From the NCBI GenBank assembly GCA_017302775.1, contig JAFLDC010000037.1, positions 1 through 12,007 of the forward strand: a stretch of 12,007 nt of DNA. The letters run 5' to 3'. This document shows positions 1 through 7,816 of the stretch, in pieces (positions within the stretch are counted from its first letter, which is position 1; every line of letters starts with the position of its first letter). Below the pieces are notes generated by a model. It was not told the origin of the DNA and did no database searches. It saw only the letters and a program-made list of their open reading frames with translations. The position numbers were made by a program, and so were the translations under genes. The DNA is from Sphingomonadales bacterium (lineage in GTDB: Bacteria; Pseudomonadota; Alphaproteobacteria; Sphingomonadales; Sphingomonadaceae).

Positions 1-415
1 CATGAACATGCTCGATCGTCAGCGGCTTGGTTCCAAGAAGGAATCGAAGACCGAAGCGGTCCAGGCGATGCTGGCCCAGCGTCTCGCGGACGAAAATATC
101 CACGTCGGCCCGTCGGACTATGTTCCCTGGCAGAAGGACAACAAGCTGTGTTTCCTGCGACTGGAAGGGCTGCAGTGGGGCAACGTCCCGATGGAATTGG
201 AACTGCGTCTTTCGGTTGAAGACAGTCCGAACTCCGCTGCCTGCGTAATGGACGCGATCCGCTGCGCCAAGGTTGCGCTGGAACGCGGTGAAGGCGGTGC
301 GTTGATCGGGCCGTCTGCTTACTTCTGCAAGCACCCGCCGCAGCAGTTCAACGATGATCTGGCGGCCCAGATGGTCGACGAATACGTCGCGGACGCGCCA
401 CTCGCGGCTGAATAA
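1..415 (+). CDS. ino1: Inositol-3-phosphate synthase (myo-inositol-1-phosphate synthase), C-terminal part
   Basis: The family converts glucose 6-phosphate to 1D-myo-inositol 3-phosphate (L-myo-inositol 1-phosphate) in an NAD-dependent reaction in the cytosol. Only the last ~137 codons are present: the frame is open at the left edge and stops with TAA at 413-415, so the ATGs at 2 and 8 are internal. The residues seen match the C-terminal half of the family: a GSKKESKTEAVQ segment equivalent to the SKKISKT-AV motif of actinobacterial Ino1, then NVPMELELRLSVEDSPNSA, DAIRCAKVALERG and a GPSAYFCKHPP block, all in the family order. The NAD-binding half lies outside the window. Just downstream are a strong terminator and a cytidylyltransferase gene whose likely substrate is the product of this enzyme. 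The family call is secure from memory of the motifs; symbol usage varies between genomes. Confidence 0.93.
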   Translation, partial: MNMLDRQRLGSKKESKTEAVQAMLAQRLADENIHVGPSDYVPWQKDNKLCFLRLEGLQWGNVPMELELRLSVEDSPNSAACVMDAIRCAKVALERGEGGALIGPSAYFCKHPPQQFNDDLAAQMVDEYVADAPLAAE

Positions 416-436
416 GCGCACAGCGGAATGAAACTG

Positions 437-472
437 GAAACGGCGCCGGGCGACTGGCGCCGTTTCTGTTTT
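437..472 (+). terminator. Intrinsic (Rho-independent) terminator after ino1
   Basis: There is a perfect 11-bp stem: GAAACGGCGCC at 437-447 pairs with GGCGCCGTTTC at 456-466 around an 8-nt loop, followed by the T-rich run TGTTTT at 467-472. It begins 22 bp after the ino1 stop and ends 12 bp before the next start codon. Much ino1 transcription should end here, so the downstream gene either relies on read-through or has its own promoter. The Shine-Dalgarno sequence of the next gene lies just after the T-tract and is not buried in the stem. Confidence 0.88.
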
Positions 473-483
473 GAAGGACTGGT

Positions 484-1221
484 ATGGATGCCCTGATCAT
501 TGCAGCTGGGTTCGGTTCCCGTCTGCGCGACATTTCCGCTTCGAAGCCCATGACCCCGATCGCCGGGGTGCCTTTGCTTGAACTTGGCGTTCGCCAGGCC
601 AGGGCGGCGGGGGCGGAGCGGGTGGTTGTCGTAACCGGGCACGAAGCCGAGCGACTGGAAGCAGCCCTGCCCGATCTTTCGACACGGGCGGGTATTCCCG
701 TCATTGCGGAGCGGGTTGCTGACTGGTCAAAGCCGAACGGATGGTCGGTTCTCGCCGGCGCCAGCCTCATCGACGGGGACTATCTGCTGATGATGAGCGA
801 CCACATCTTCTCTGGCTCGATCCTGTCGCGCCTAGCAAGACAAGGCGGGGCGGACCGCGGCGTGACGCTGGCCGTCGACTTGCGGTGCGACGACCCGCTC
901 ATCGATCCTGAGGACGCCACATGGGTGATGCGTAATGAGCAAGGGTTCATAACTGCGATCGGCAAAACCCTGAACACCTACGACGCGGTCGATTGCGGGG
1001 CGTTCCTCGCCACGCCAGAGCTGGCCGATGCGATCCGCGCGGCAATTGCAGAGGGCAAGGCCGGAAGCTTGTCAGAGGGGATGCAGAAGCTGGCTGACGC
1101 GGGCCGCGCTGCGACCATGGACATCGGATCGGCCTGGTGGCTGGATGTTGATGACCCCCGGGCCCACGCCCTGGCTGAAGCGCAGGCCCCGCGTGAGCTG
1201 CCCGAGATCTACGGCACCTGA
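484..1221 (+). CDS. NTP-transferase, probable CTP:inositol-1-phosphate cytidylyltransferase (IPCT-like)
   Basis: A 245-residue single-domain nucleotidyltransferase that probably activates a sugar or polyol phosphate with an NTP. The N-terminus carries the nucleotide-binding loop AAGFGSRL with K21-P22 (residues 7-22). Later blocks resemble archaeal IPCT: KPNGWSVL (83-90), the metal-binding-type MMSDHIFSG (103-111), YDAVDCG (166-172) and WWLDVDDP (218-225). These correspond to NGYSLL, MGDHVYS, CVDTG and WMDVD in the cytidylyltransferase half of the Archaeoglobus bifunctional IPCT/DIPPS as I remember it. Position next to inositol-phosphate synthase supports CTP + inositol-1-phosphate as substrates giving CDP-inositol, but that is inference. 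No fused CDP-alcohol phosphotransferase domain is present. AAGGA at 474-478, 5 nt before the ATG, fixes the start. The 3' end overlaps the convergent ABC gene by 13 bp. A MobA-like or sugar-phosphate nucleotidyltransferase of other specificity is the alternative. Confidence 0.8.
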   Translation: MDALIIAAGFGSRLRDISASKPMTPIAGVPLLELGVRQARAAGAERVVVVTGHEAERLEAALPDLSTRAGIPVIAERVADWSKPNGWSVLAGASLIDGDYLLMMSDHIFSGSILSRLARQGGADRGVTLAVDLRCDDPLIDPEDATWVMRNEQGFITAIGKTLNTYDAVDCGAFLATPELADAIRAAIAEGKAGSLSEGMQKLADAGRAATMDIGSAWWLDVDDPRAHALAEAQAPRELPEIYGT

Positions 1222-2900
1222 CAAGCAATGCGGCCGTGGTCGAGGCGGATTTCCCGGTCAGCCATGGTGACCAGGGTGCCGCGATGACCGATGACCACGA
1301 TAGCCATCCGCTCTTTCAGGCTGATCAGGACGCGGCCGATCTGTGCCTCGTTGCCAGTGTCGAGTGCGCTGGTTGCTTCATCGAGGATCAGCAGCGCCGG
1401 ATCGCGCAGCAGCGCCCGCGCCAACATCAGCCGTTGCCGCTCACCCCCTGAGAATTGTCGTCCGCCATCGCCGAGCATGGTGTCGAGTCCCTGCGGCAGT
1501 GCGAGTGCAAAGCTTGCGGACGCCGACTCCAACGCTGCGGCGAGCGCAGCGTCGCTGGCAGTCGGCGCAGCCCACCGCAGGTTATCGCGCAAGCTGGCGG
1601 CAAGCAGAACCGGGTCCTGCTGAACATAGGCAACCCGGCTGCGCCAGGCCTGTCGCAGCGGCCCGGTCAGGGCGGCTCCATCCACCAGAACCTGCCCGTC
1701 GCTGGGGTCGAGCAGTCCCCCGATCAGGTCTGCCACGGTGCTTTTCCCGGCACCGGAGTGGCCGGTCAATGCCGTGATTCCCCGGGCGGGGATGGACAGG
1801 CTGACGTTATCCAGGGCTGCGGCTGGCTGCGACCCGAACCGTACGGTAACACAGTCAAGCCGGATTTCCTGTTGAAGCACCGGCGGCGGCGTTGCGCCAG
1901 CGGGGGCTTCGCGCGCAGCTTCAGCCCGGGCGATCAGATCCAGAGCATCGCGCACGGCCGGCCGTGTGTGCGCGCAGTTCAGGCCGGCCTGCTGCAGCCC
2001 GGCAATCAGCGGCAGGGCGCGAGCAAACAGCGCCACCATCGGCAAGACTATCGTAACGTCGGTGTGCCAGCGTTCCAGCGCCAGCCAGACCAGCAGCGCA
2101 AGCACCATGGCACCCCCGGCCTGAAGCGCGATCTGGCCGCGCCCGACGCTGCGTTGATAATCCAGCATCGCCTGGCGCAGTCCGGCAAATTCGCCGTCCA
2201 GTTCGGCAAGAGCCTGATCTTCGCGTCCCAAGCCCTTGATGACCCGCAGTGCACCCAGCCCTTCATGCAGGCGTCCGTGAATGCCGGCATAGGCCTTGCC
2301 GAGACGGTCCCCCAGTCCGGCCGCGCGCCGCCGCACCCCATGAAAGGCGGCCAGCACCGCCAGCCCGGCACAGGTGGCTCCGGCAGTCAGTAGTGGCGAA
2401 ATGACCAGCGCAGCCAGTGCAATGCCGCCCAGGGTGATCGCCGTGGCGAGTGCCTGGATCGCCTGATTGACATAGAGCCCGGCGCGATCGACGCGACTGA
2501 TCAGAAGACTGGCTGTGTCTGCCCGGTTCATCGCCAGCAACGTCCGCCAATCGGCGTGCAGCAAGGCAGCCCAGGCACGATGGCGCAGCTGGTCTATCAC
2601 TCCGGCTTCGAATCGGGTTCCAGCAATAGTGCGCCAGTGGATGATGATGGCCCTGACCAGGACCAGCGCGATGAACACGACCAGCAATATGTCGAGCCGG
2701 GTCGGAACCCCCAGCGATGCCAGAAAATCGGCGATCCGCGCATCGCCGCCGCGGTCCAATGCGGTCAGCAGCGGCACCAGCAGGACGATGCCCAGCCCCT
2801 CTGTCAACGCCGCCAGCAACATGAGCACCGCAAGCCGGGCCGCAGCACGGCCCTGGCGAGGCCAGTCGATCAGCTGGATCGGAGCAAGATCAGGTTTCAT
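1209..2900 (-). CDS. ABC transporter, fused permease and ATP-binding protein (half-transporter, exporter type)
   Basis: A 563-residue type IV (ABCB/MsbA-like) exporter half that would work as a dimer in the inner membrane. About six hydrophobic segments occupy residues ~15-300, including one with TEGLGIVLLVPLLTAL near the N-terminus. The ATPase domain follows with Walker A GHSGAGKS (K386), Q-loop YVQQDP, signature FSGGERQRL (S484), Walker B LLILDEATSALD (D507, E508) and H-loop H539, so it should be catalytically competent. The ATG at 2900 is preferred because GAGG (2906-2909) sits 5 nt upstream; an in-frame GTG at 2930 would add 10 residues without a better ribosome site. The substrate cannot be read from sequence. 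Lipid, glycolipid or peptide export are usual for this class, and convergence on an inositol-activation gene makes an inositol-containing lipid or glycan a speculative candidate. No partner half-transporter is seen nearby. Confidence 0.9.
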   Translation of the reverse strand: MKPDLAPIQLIDWPRQGRAAARLAVLMLLAALTEGLGIVLLVPLLTALDRGGDARIADFLASLGVPTRLDILLVVFIALVLVRAIIIHWRTIAGTRFEAGVIDQLRHRAWAALLHADWRTLLAMNRADTASLLISRVDRAGLYVNQAIQALATAITLGGIALAALVISPLLTAGATCAGLAVLAAFHGVRRRAAGLGDRLGKAYAGIHGRLHEGLGALRVIKGLGREDQALAELDGEFAGLRQAMLDYQRSVGRGQIALQAGGAMVLALLVWLALERWHTDVTIVLPMVALFARALPLIAGLQQAGLNCAHTRPAVRDALDLIARAEAAREAPAGATPPPVLQQEIRLDCVTVRFGSQPAAALDNVSLSIPARGITALTGHSGAGKSTVADLIGGLLDPSDGQVLVDGAALTGPLRQAWRSRVAYVQQDPVLLAASLRDNLRWAAPTASDAALAAALESASASFALALPQGLDTMLGDGGRQFSGGERQRLMLARALLRDPALLILDEATSALDTGNEAQIGRVLISLKERMAIVVIGHRGTLVTMADREIRLDHGRIACQVP

Positions 2901-3293
2901 TGCGACCTCGCCGTAATCGATAAACCGCACGATGGCGACTCGCGCTCGACAGTGCCGCGGTCAGGCAATTTCATCGTTCCGCGCCCAGCCCGGACAGTCA
3001 GAAATGTAGCGAAACGACGGACTTCAGCACGACCATCGGGATCTGCGATCGGTTCGCGCGCCGTTCGGATAGCTGCGCGGGGTGACCGTCACGATCAAGC
3101 CAGGTGCGGGATGGCGTCGACTTTCGGGGGCGGTGCTGCTGCTGTCGGGGATCGCTGTGGTAGGCCAATTATACGCGATTGCGGCCCCGTTTTGGCGCAT
3201 TTCCTGGATACGGTGTGGAAAAACCGGGTCAGGCGCTTGTCGCCCGGCAGATGCGATGCGTAAGCGCCGGTAAACGGAGCCTTGCAACCGCTC
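2901..3293. other. Divergent intergenic region between ABC transporter and rpe
   Basis: About 390 bp without a convincing gene, between divergently oriented genes, so it should hold promoters for both. I find no clear -35/-10 pair on either strand. One open frame with a GTG start (3082-3273) would give 63 residues with a hydrophobic stretch around residues 15-38. Its second half uses codons rare elsewhere in this window (TTA, ATA, AAA, TCA), so I do not call it a gene. Near the rpe end, GGCGCTT (3232-3238) can pair with AAGCGCC (3262-3268), and CCGGC (3244-3248) with GCCGG (3266-3270); the two pairings are mutually exclusive. No tRNA, repeat or mobile-element end is visible. Confidence 0.6.
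2906..2909 (-). promoter_or_regulatory. Shine-Dalgarno site deciding the ABC transporter start
   Basis: GAGG on the minus strand lies 5 nt upstream of the ATG at 2900. The alternative in-frame GTG at 2930 has no comparable purine-rich site, so the shorter 563-residue product is favoured. Confidence 0.6.
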
Positions 3294-3956
3294 ATGCCCG
3301 CGCCGCTGATTTCGCCCTCGATCCTGTCAGCCGATTTTGCCCGGCTGGGTGAGGAAGTGCGTGCGATCGATGCTGCAGGGGCTGACTGGATCCATGTAGA
3401 CGTGATGGACGGGCATTTTGTGCCCAACCTCACCATCGGCCCGATGGTAGTCAAAGCACTGCGGCCACACAGCGCCAAGCCGTTCGATGTTCACCTGATG
3501 ATCACACCGGTTGATCCATATCTGGAAGCCTTCGCCGCCGCAGGTGCTGACATTATCACATTCCATCCGGAAGCCGGACCACACGCGCATCGCACCGTTC
3601 AGGCGATAAAGGGGCTGGGCAAGAAGGCCGGCGTGTCGCTCAATCCCGCCACCCCTGCCAAAATGCTCGACTACCTGATCGATGAGGTTGATCTGGTCCT
3701 GGTCATGAGCGTCAATCCCGGGTTCGGCGGACAGAGTTTCATTACCAGCCAGCTCAAGAAGATCGAAGCCGTGCGCCGCATGATCGACAAGGCCGGTCGG
3801 CCGATCCATCTTGAGGTTGATGGCGGGGTCGATCCGGTCACGGCGCGCCAGTGTGCTGACGCTGGGGCTGATGTCCTGGTGGCCGGATCGGCCACGTTCA
3901 AGGGCGGGCCAGCGCACTATGCCGCCAATATCGCCGCACTTAAGGGGTTGGGATGA
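3294..3956 (+). CDS. rpe: Ribulose-phosphate 3-epimerase
   Basis: Interconverts D-ribulose 5-phosphate and D-xylulose 5-phosphate in the cytosolic pentose phosphate pathway. The product is a complete 220-residue TIM barrel, normal for the family. It opens with [10 protein letters not shown] (6-15) and carries the metal ligands H34 and D36 in [15 protein letters not shown]67 in FDVHLMI and D176 in LEVDGG; D36 and D176 are the expected acid/base pair. [11 protein letters not shown] is the flexible active-site loop. The ATG at 3294 gives the usual N-terminus. An in-frame TTG at 3282 would add four residues, but GGAG at 3276-3279 is only 2 nt from it; that GGAG is rather far (14 nt) from the ATG, so the start is slightly uncertain. 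The stop lies 3 bp before the heparinase-like gene, implying one transcript. Confidence 0.96.
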   Translation: MPAPLISPSILSADFARLGEEVRAIDAAGADWIHVDVMDGHFVPNLTIGPMVVKALRPHSAKPFDVHLMITPVDPYLEAFAAAGADIITFHPEAGPHAHRTVQAIKGLGKKAGVSLNPATPAKMLDYLIDEVDLVLVMSVNPGFGGQSFITSQLKKIEAVRRMIDKAGRPIHLEVDGGVDPVTARQCADAGADVLVAGSATFKGGPAHYAANIAALKGLG

Positions 3957-3959
3957 GCT

Positions 3960-5831
3960 ATGGGCGATGCCGTCCTCTCCGCCCGCGCATCGGGATCAGC
4001 GGCAGCGACGGACGCGAAGCCGGCGATGCCGCTGGGCCAGTCTGATGAAGGTGGTCTGGTGAGCGGCGAACCGGACGCCGCGCAGCTGCCGGGCGAATTG
4101 ATCGAGCCGGGCCGGGCGTTGGCTATCGCCGATTTTGCCCCTCCGTCGATTGGGGCGGGAGAACGATTCCTGCGGCTGGCCTACCGGATCGGCGTCCCGG
4201 GATCGATGTTGAGCACGCCGTTCGGAAAAGCTGCAAAGCCTCGTCTGTTGGCCACGGTCACCAACCCGCTACCGGGCAGCAAGGTAGCCGGAACGGCCTT
4301 GCGTGCCGGGCATTTTCTGATTCACGGAGCCAAGGCTCCGATCGCCCAGATCGATTTCGCTGGCGCGGCACGACTCAATCCGCCGCTTGAGCGGGTGGTC
4401 CACTCGTTTGCGTGGCTTGCCGATCTGGAAGCAAGTGCCCCGCGCGAAACGGTTGCGCCGGTGGCCGAACGGATCACGGCGGCGTGGCTTGCGGCCAATC
4501 CCAAGCCACCGTCACGCCCCGGCAAGGGGCCTGCGTGGAGCCTGGCCAACGCCGGCGCGCGCGAACTGAATTGGCTGGTCCACGCCCCGCTGATCCTCTC
4601 GGGCAATGACAAGGCCCAGCGCGCCCGGGTGCTGGTTGCGCTGAGTGAAACCGCCCGCTGGCTCGACAAGAACATCGGCCGTGCAGAAGACTTGCTGGCC
4701 GAGGTTGCCGGCTGGTGCGGGATCGTTGCCGCGGGATTGCTGCTGCCTGATGGGAAACCGCGACGCCTGTTTGGGGAAGCCGGGCTGATCCGGGCCCTGG
4801 GCGAACTCGTTGGCGACGATGGCGGAGTGCTGTCACGCAGCCCGCTGGCGCAGATAGAGGCTATCGCATTGCTCGTCCGGTTGCGGGCCTGCTATCACGC
4901 GGTGCGCCGCGACCCACCCCAGGCGCTCGAAACGATCATGGGTCTGCTGGTGCCTCCGCTTCTGGCCCTGATGCATGGCGATGGCTCGTTGGGATCGTGG
5001 CAAGGCGCGTGGGCCGTGGATGCAGCGGACCTGTCGGCCCTTATCGCCGCAAGCGGGGTGCGAACGCGGCCACTGCGCGACGTGCGGCAGTGGGGTTACC
5101 AGCGTGTCGTCGCACAAAAGGGCTTGCTCCAGTTTGACGCTGCACCGCCGCCGGTCGCCAAGCATGCCCGCGCGGGCTGTGCCTCCACGCTGGCGTTCGA
5201 ATTCAGCCACGCCGGGCATCGCCTGGTGGTCAACTGCGGGGGTGCGGGCTGCGCCGGCGGGCTGATGCCAGTCCGGCTGGAACAGGGTCTGCGTGCTACT
5301 GCGGCACATTCCACCCTGGTGCTGGACGATGCCAATTCCACCGCGATCCTGATCAATGGCAAGATCGGCAACGGTGTATCGGAAGTGGAGATTGATCGGC
5401 GCACCCTGGCCGGTGAGAAAGCGGGCGGGGCAACCCGGCTTGAAGCAAGCCACAACGGCTATGTTGGGCGTTATGGGCTGGCGCATCGCCGGATTCTCAT
5501 CCTGCGCGACGATGGCACCGAGCTGCGCGGTGAAGACTTGCTGGTCCCGTCCGGCACCAAAGCCCGCAAGGGCAAAGTCGGCTTCGCGATCCGTTTCCAC
5601 CTCGGTCCGGGGATCGAGGTTGGGCTGAGCGAGGACGGCCAAGGTGCGGGACTGGCGCTGGCTGATGGTACGTACTGGCAGTTCCGCGTGGGCGGGGGTC
5701 AGGTCAGCATCGAGGAAAGCATCTGGGCCGATGGCCAGGGGCGGCCGCAGCCGATCCAGCAGATCGTGGTATCCGGGCTGGTGTCGCGCGGCGGCGGCAA
5801 CTTTGCCTGGCTGCTGAAAAAAATGGGGTAG
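3960..5831 (+). CDS. Heparinase II/III family protein
   Basis: A 623-residue protein with the two-part layout of this family: a helical (alpha/alpha-toroid-like) region to about residue 370, then a beta-rich heparinase II/III domain from about 375 to 600. The second part begins with VRQWGYQRV (Y380) and contains KHARAG (H402), [17 protein letters not shown] and an [12 protein letters not shown] block. Family members are uronate polysaccharide lyases or related enzymes; the substrate here is unknown. I see no signal peptide: the first ~45 residues are polar and Ala/Gly-rich, which is odd for a polysaccharide lyase. The start is ambiguous: ATG 3960 is 3 bp from the rpe stop, while GTG 4059 (residue 34, product beginning MSGEPD) has AAGGTGG a few bases upstream and would remove the low-complexity leader. 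It sits inside an rpe-purH operon, 8 bp before purH, an arrangement I recall from other alphaproteobacteria. Confidence 0.88.
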   Translation: MGDAVLSARASGSAAATDAKPAMPLGQSDEGGLVSGEPDAAQLPGELIEPGRALAIADFAPPSIGAGERFLRLAYRIGVPGSMLSTPFGKAAKPRLLATVTNPLPGSKVAGTALRAGHFLIHGAKAPIAQIDFAGAARLNPPLERVVHSFAWLADLEASAPRETVAPVAERITAAWLAANPKPPSRPGKGPAWSLANAGARELNWLVHAPLILSGNDKAQRARVLVALSETARWLDKNIGRAEDLLAEVAGWCGIVAAGLLLPDGKPRRLFGEAGLIRALGELVGDDGGVLSRSPLAQIEAIALLVRLRACYHAVRRDPPQALETIMGLLVPPLLALMHGDGSLGSWQGAWAVDAADLSALIAASGVRTRPLRDVRQWGYQRVVAQKGLLQFDAAPPPVAKHARAGCASTLAFEFSHAGHRLVVNCGGAGCAGGLMPVRLEQGLRATAAHSTLVLDDANSTAILINGKIGNGVSEVEIDRRTLAGEKAGGATRLEASHNGYVGRYGLAHRRILILRDDGTELRGEDLLVPSGTKARKGKVGFAIRFHLGPGIEVGLSEDGQGAGLALADGTYWQFRVGGGQVSIEESIWADGQGRPQPIQQIVVSGLVSRGGGNFAWLLKKMG

Positions 5832-5839
5832 CATTCGAA

Positions 5840-7429
<1,590 letters not shown>

Positions 7430-7475
7430 TTGGCAACCGTTCGCCGCAGTGCCGCTTCACTTCGTCGCTCTGTCG

Positions 7476-7502
7476 GCCGGGTGAACGTATTGTTCACCCG
7501 GC
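7476..7502. repeat. Perfect 11-bp inverted repeat with 5-nt spacer
   Basis: GCCGGGTGAAC (7476-7486) is mirrored by GTTCACCCGGC (7492-7502) around GTATT. It starts 47 bp after the purH stop and ends 60 bp before the next gene. As RNA it would form a stable hairpin that could stop or stabilise the purH transcript, but no T-run follows directly (GGTAACGCCC, then TTTT about 10 nt later), so it is not a canonical intrinsic terminator. As DNA, the GTGAAC-N5-GTTCAC core has the form of an operator for a dimeric regulator. Confidence 0.75.
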
Positions 7503-7562
7503 GGTAACGCCCTTTTCGGCACAGCAGCGCCACAACCAAACCCGAGACTGAGTGACTTTCCG

Positions 7563-7754
7563 ATGGGCCTGTTCAAACCTGACCTTTACCGTTCCTTCGC
7601 CGTCGGGTTTGTACTCGGGGCTGCTCTCCTGAGTGGCTTCATGGCGGCGAAGTCCGGCGATGGATTGTCCGATAAGGTCATCCCGGCGGCAACGGCTGCG
7701 CCGGCTTTGCCCGACCAGACCCTGGTGGCTGCCGCGGTGGACCGCACACGCTAG
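7563..7754 (+). CDS. Small single-span membrane protein of unknown function
   Basis: A 63-residue product that I do not recognise as a named family. A short cytoplasmic-looking start (MGLFKPDLYR) is followed by one hydrophobic span at about residues 11-30 (SFAVGFVLGAALLSGFMAA). A polar, Ala/Pro-rich tail follows and ends in DRTR. The pattern fits a bitopic inner-membrane protein, N-terminus in by the positive-inside rule, or possibly an uncleaved export signal. It lies 133 bp after purH and 62 bp before the Zur-type regulator start, on the same strand. No strong Shine-Dalgarno precedes ATG 7563. The combination of membrane span, ordinary codon use and position makes a real gene more likely than chance, but it rests on no homology. 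Confidence 0.6.
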   Translation: MGLFKPDLYRSFAVGFVLGAALLSGFMAAKSGDGLSDKVIPAATAAPALPDQTLVAAAVDRTR

Positions 7755-7781
7755 GTTCAGTGCGTTTTGGCCCGGGGGGAT

Positions 7782-7810
7782 TTGCTACTCTGGGCGTGGG
7801 CTCCTATATC
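7782..7810 (+). promoter_or_regulatory. Possible sigma70-type promoter for the Zur-type regulator, predicting a leaderless mRNA
   Basis: TTGCTA (7782-7787) and TATATC (7805-7810) are 17 bp apart, each 4/6 to the consensus hexamers. The expected start point, about 7 nt after the -10, falls on or next to the ATG at 7817. No Shine-Dalgarno lies between, which fits leaderless translation. Such matches do arise by chance. Confidence 0.35.
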
Positions 7811-7816
7811 CCGCTC

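Noticed and set aside
1455..2393. Long plus-strand open frame of 312 codons opposite the ABC transporter
   Set aside because: It is antisense to a gene with every ABC motif intact, and its translation is Gln/Arg/Pro-rich without domain character. Long antisense frames are expected in GC-rich DNA.
3040..3075. tRNA-like GGTTCG sequence in the gap upstream of rpe
   Set aside because: The bases after GGTTCG do not complete a T-loop/stem, and no acceptor or anticodon arms can be built around it.
2556..3263. Plus-strand frame of 235 codons running from the ABC gene into the intergenic gap
   Set aside because: Its first half is antisense to the ABC N-terminus, and the whole is low-complexity Arg/Gln/Asp-rich.
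7476..7502. Palindrome as a canonical Rho-independent terminator
   Set aside because: No T-run follows the stem directly; the nearest TTTT is about 10 nt away. It was kept as an inverted repeat of open function.
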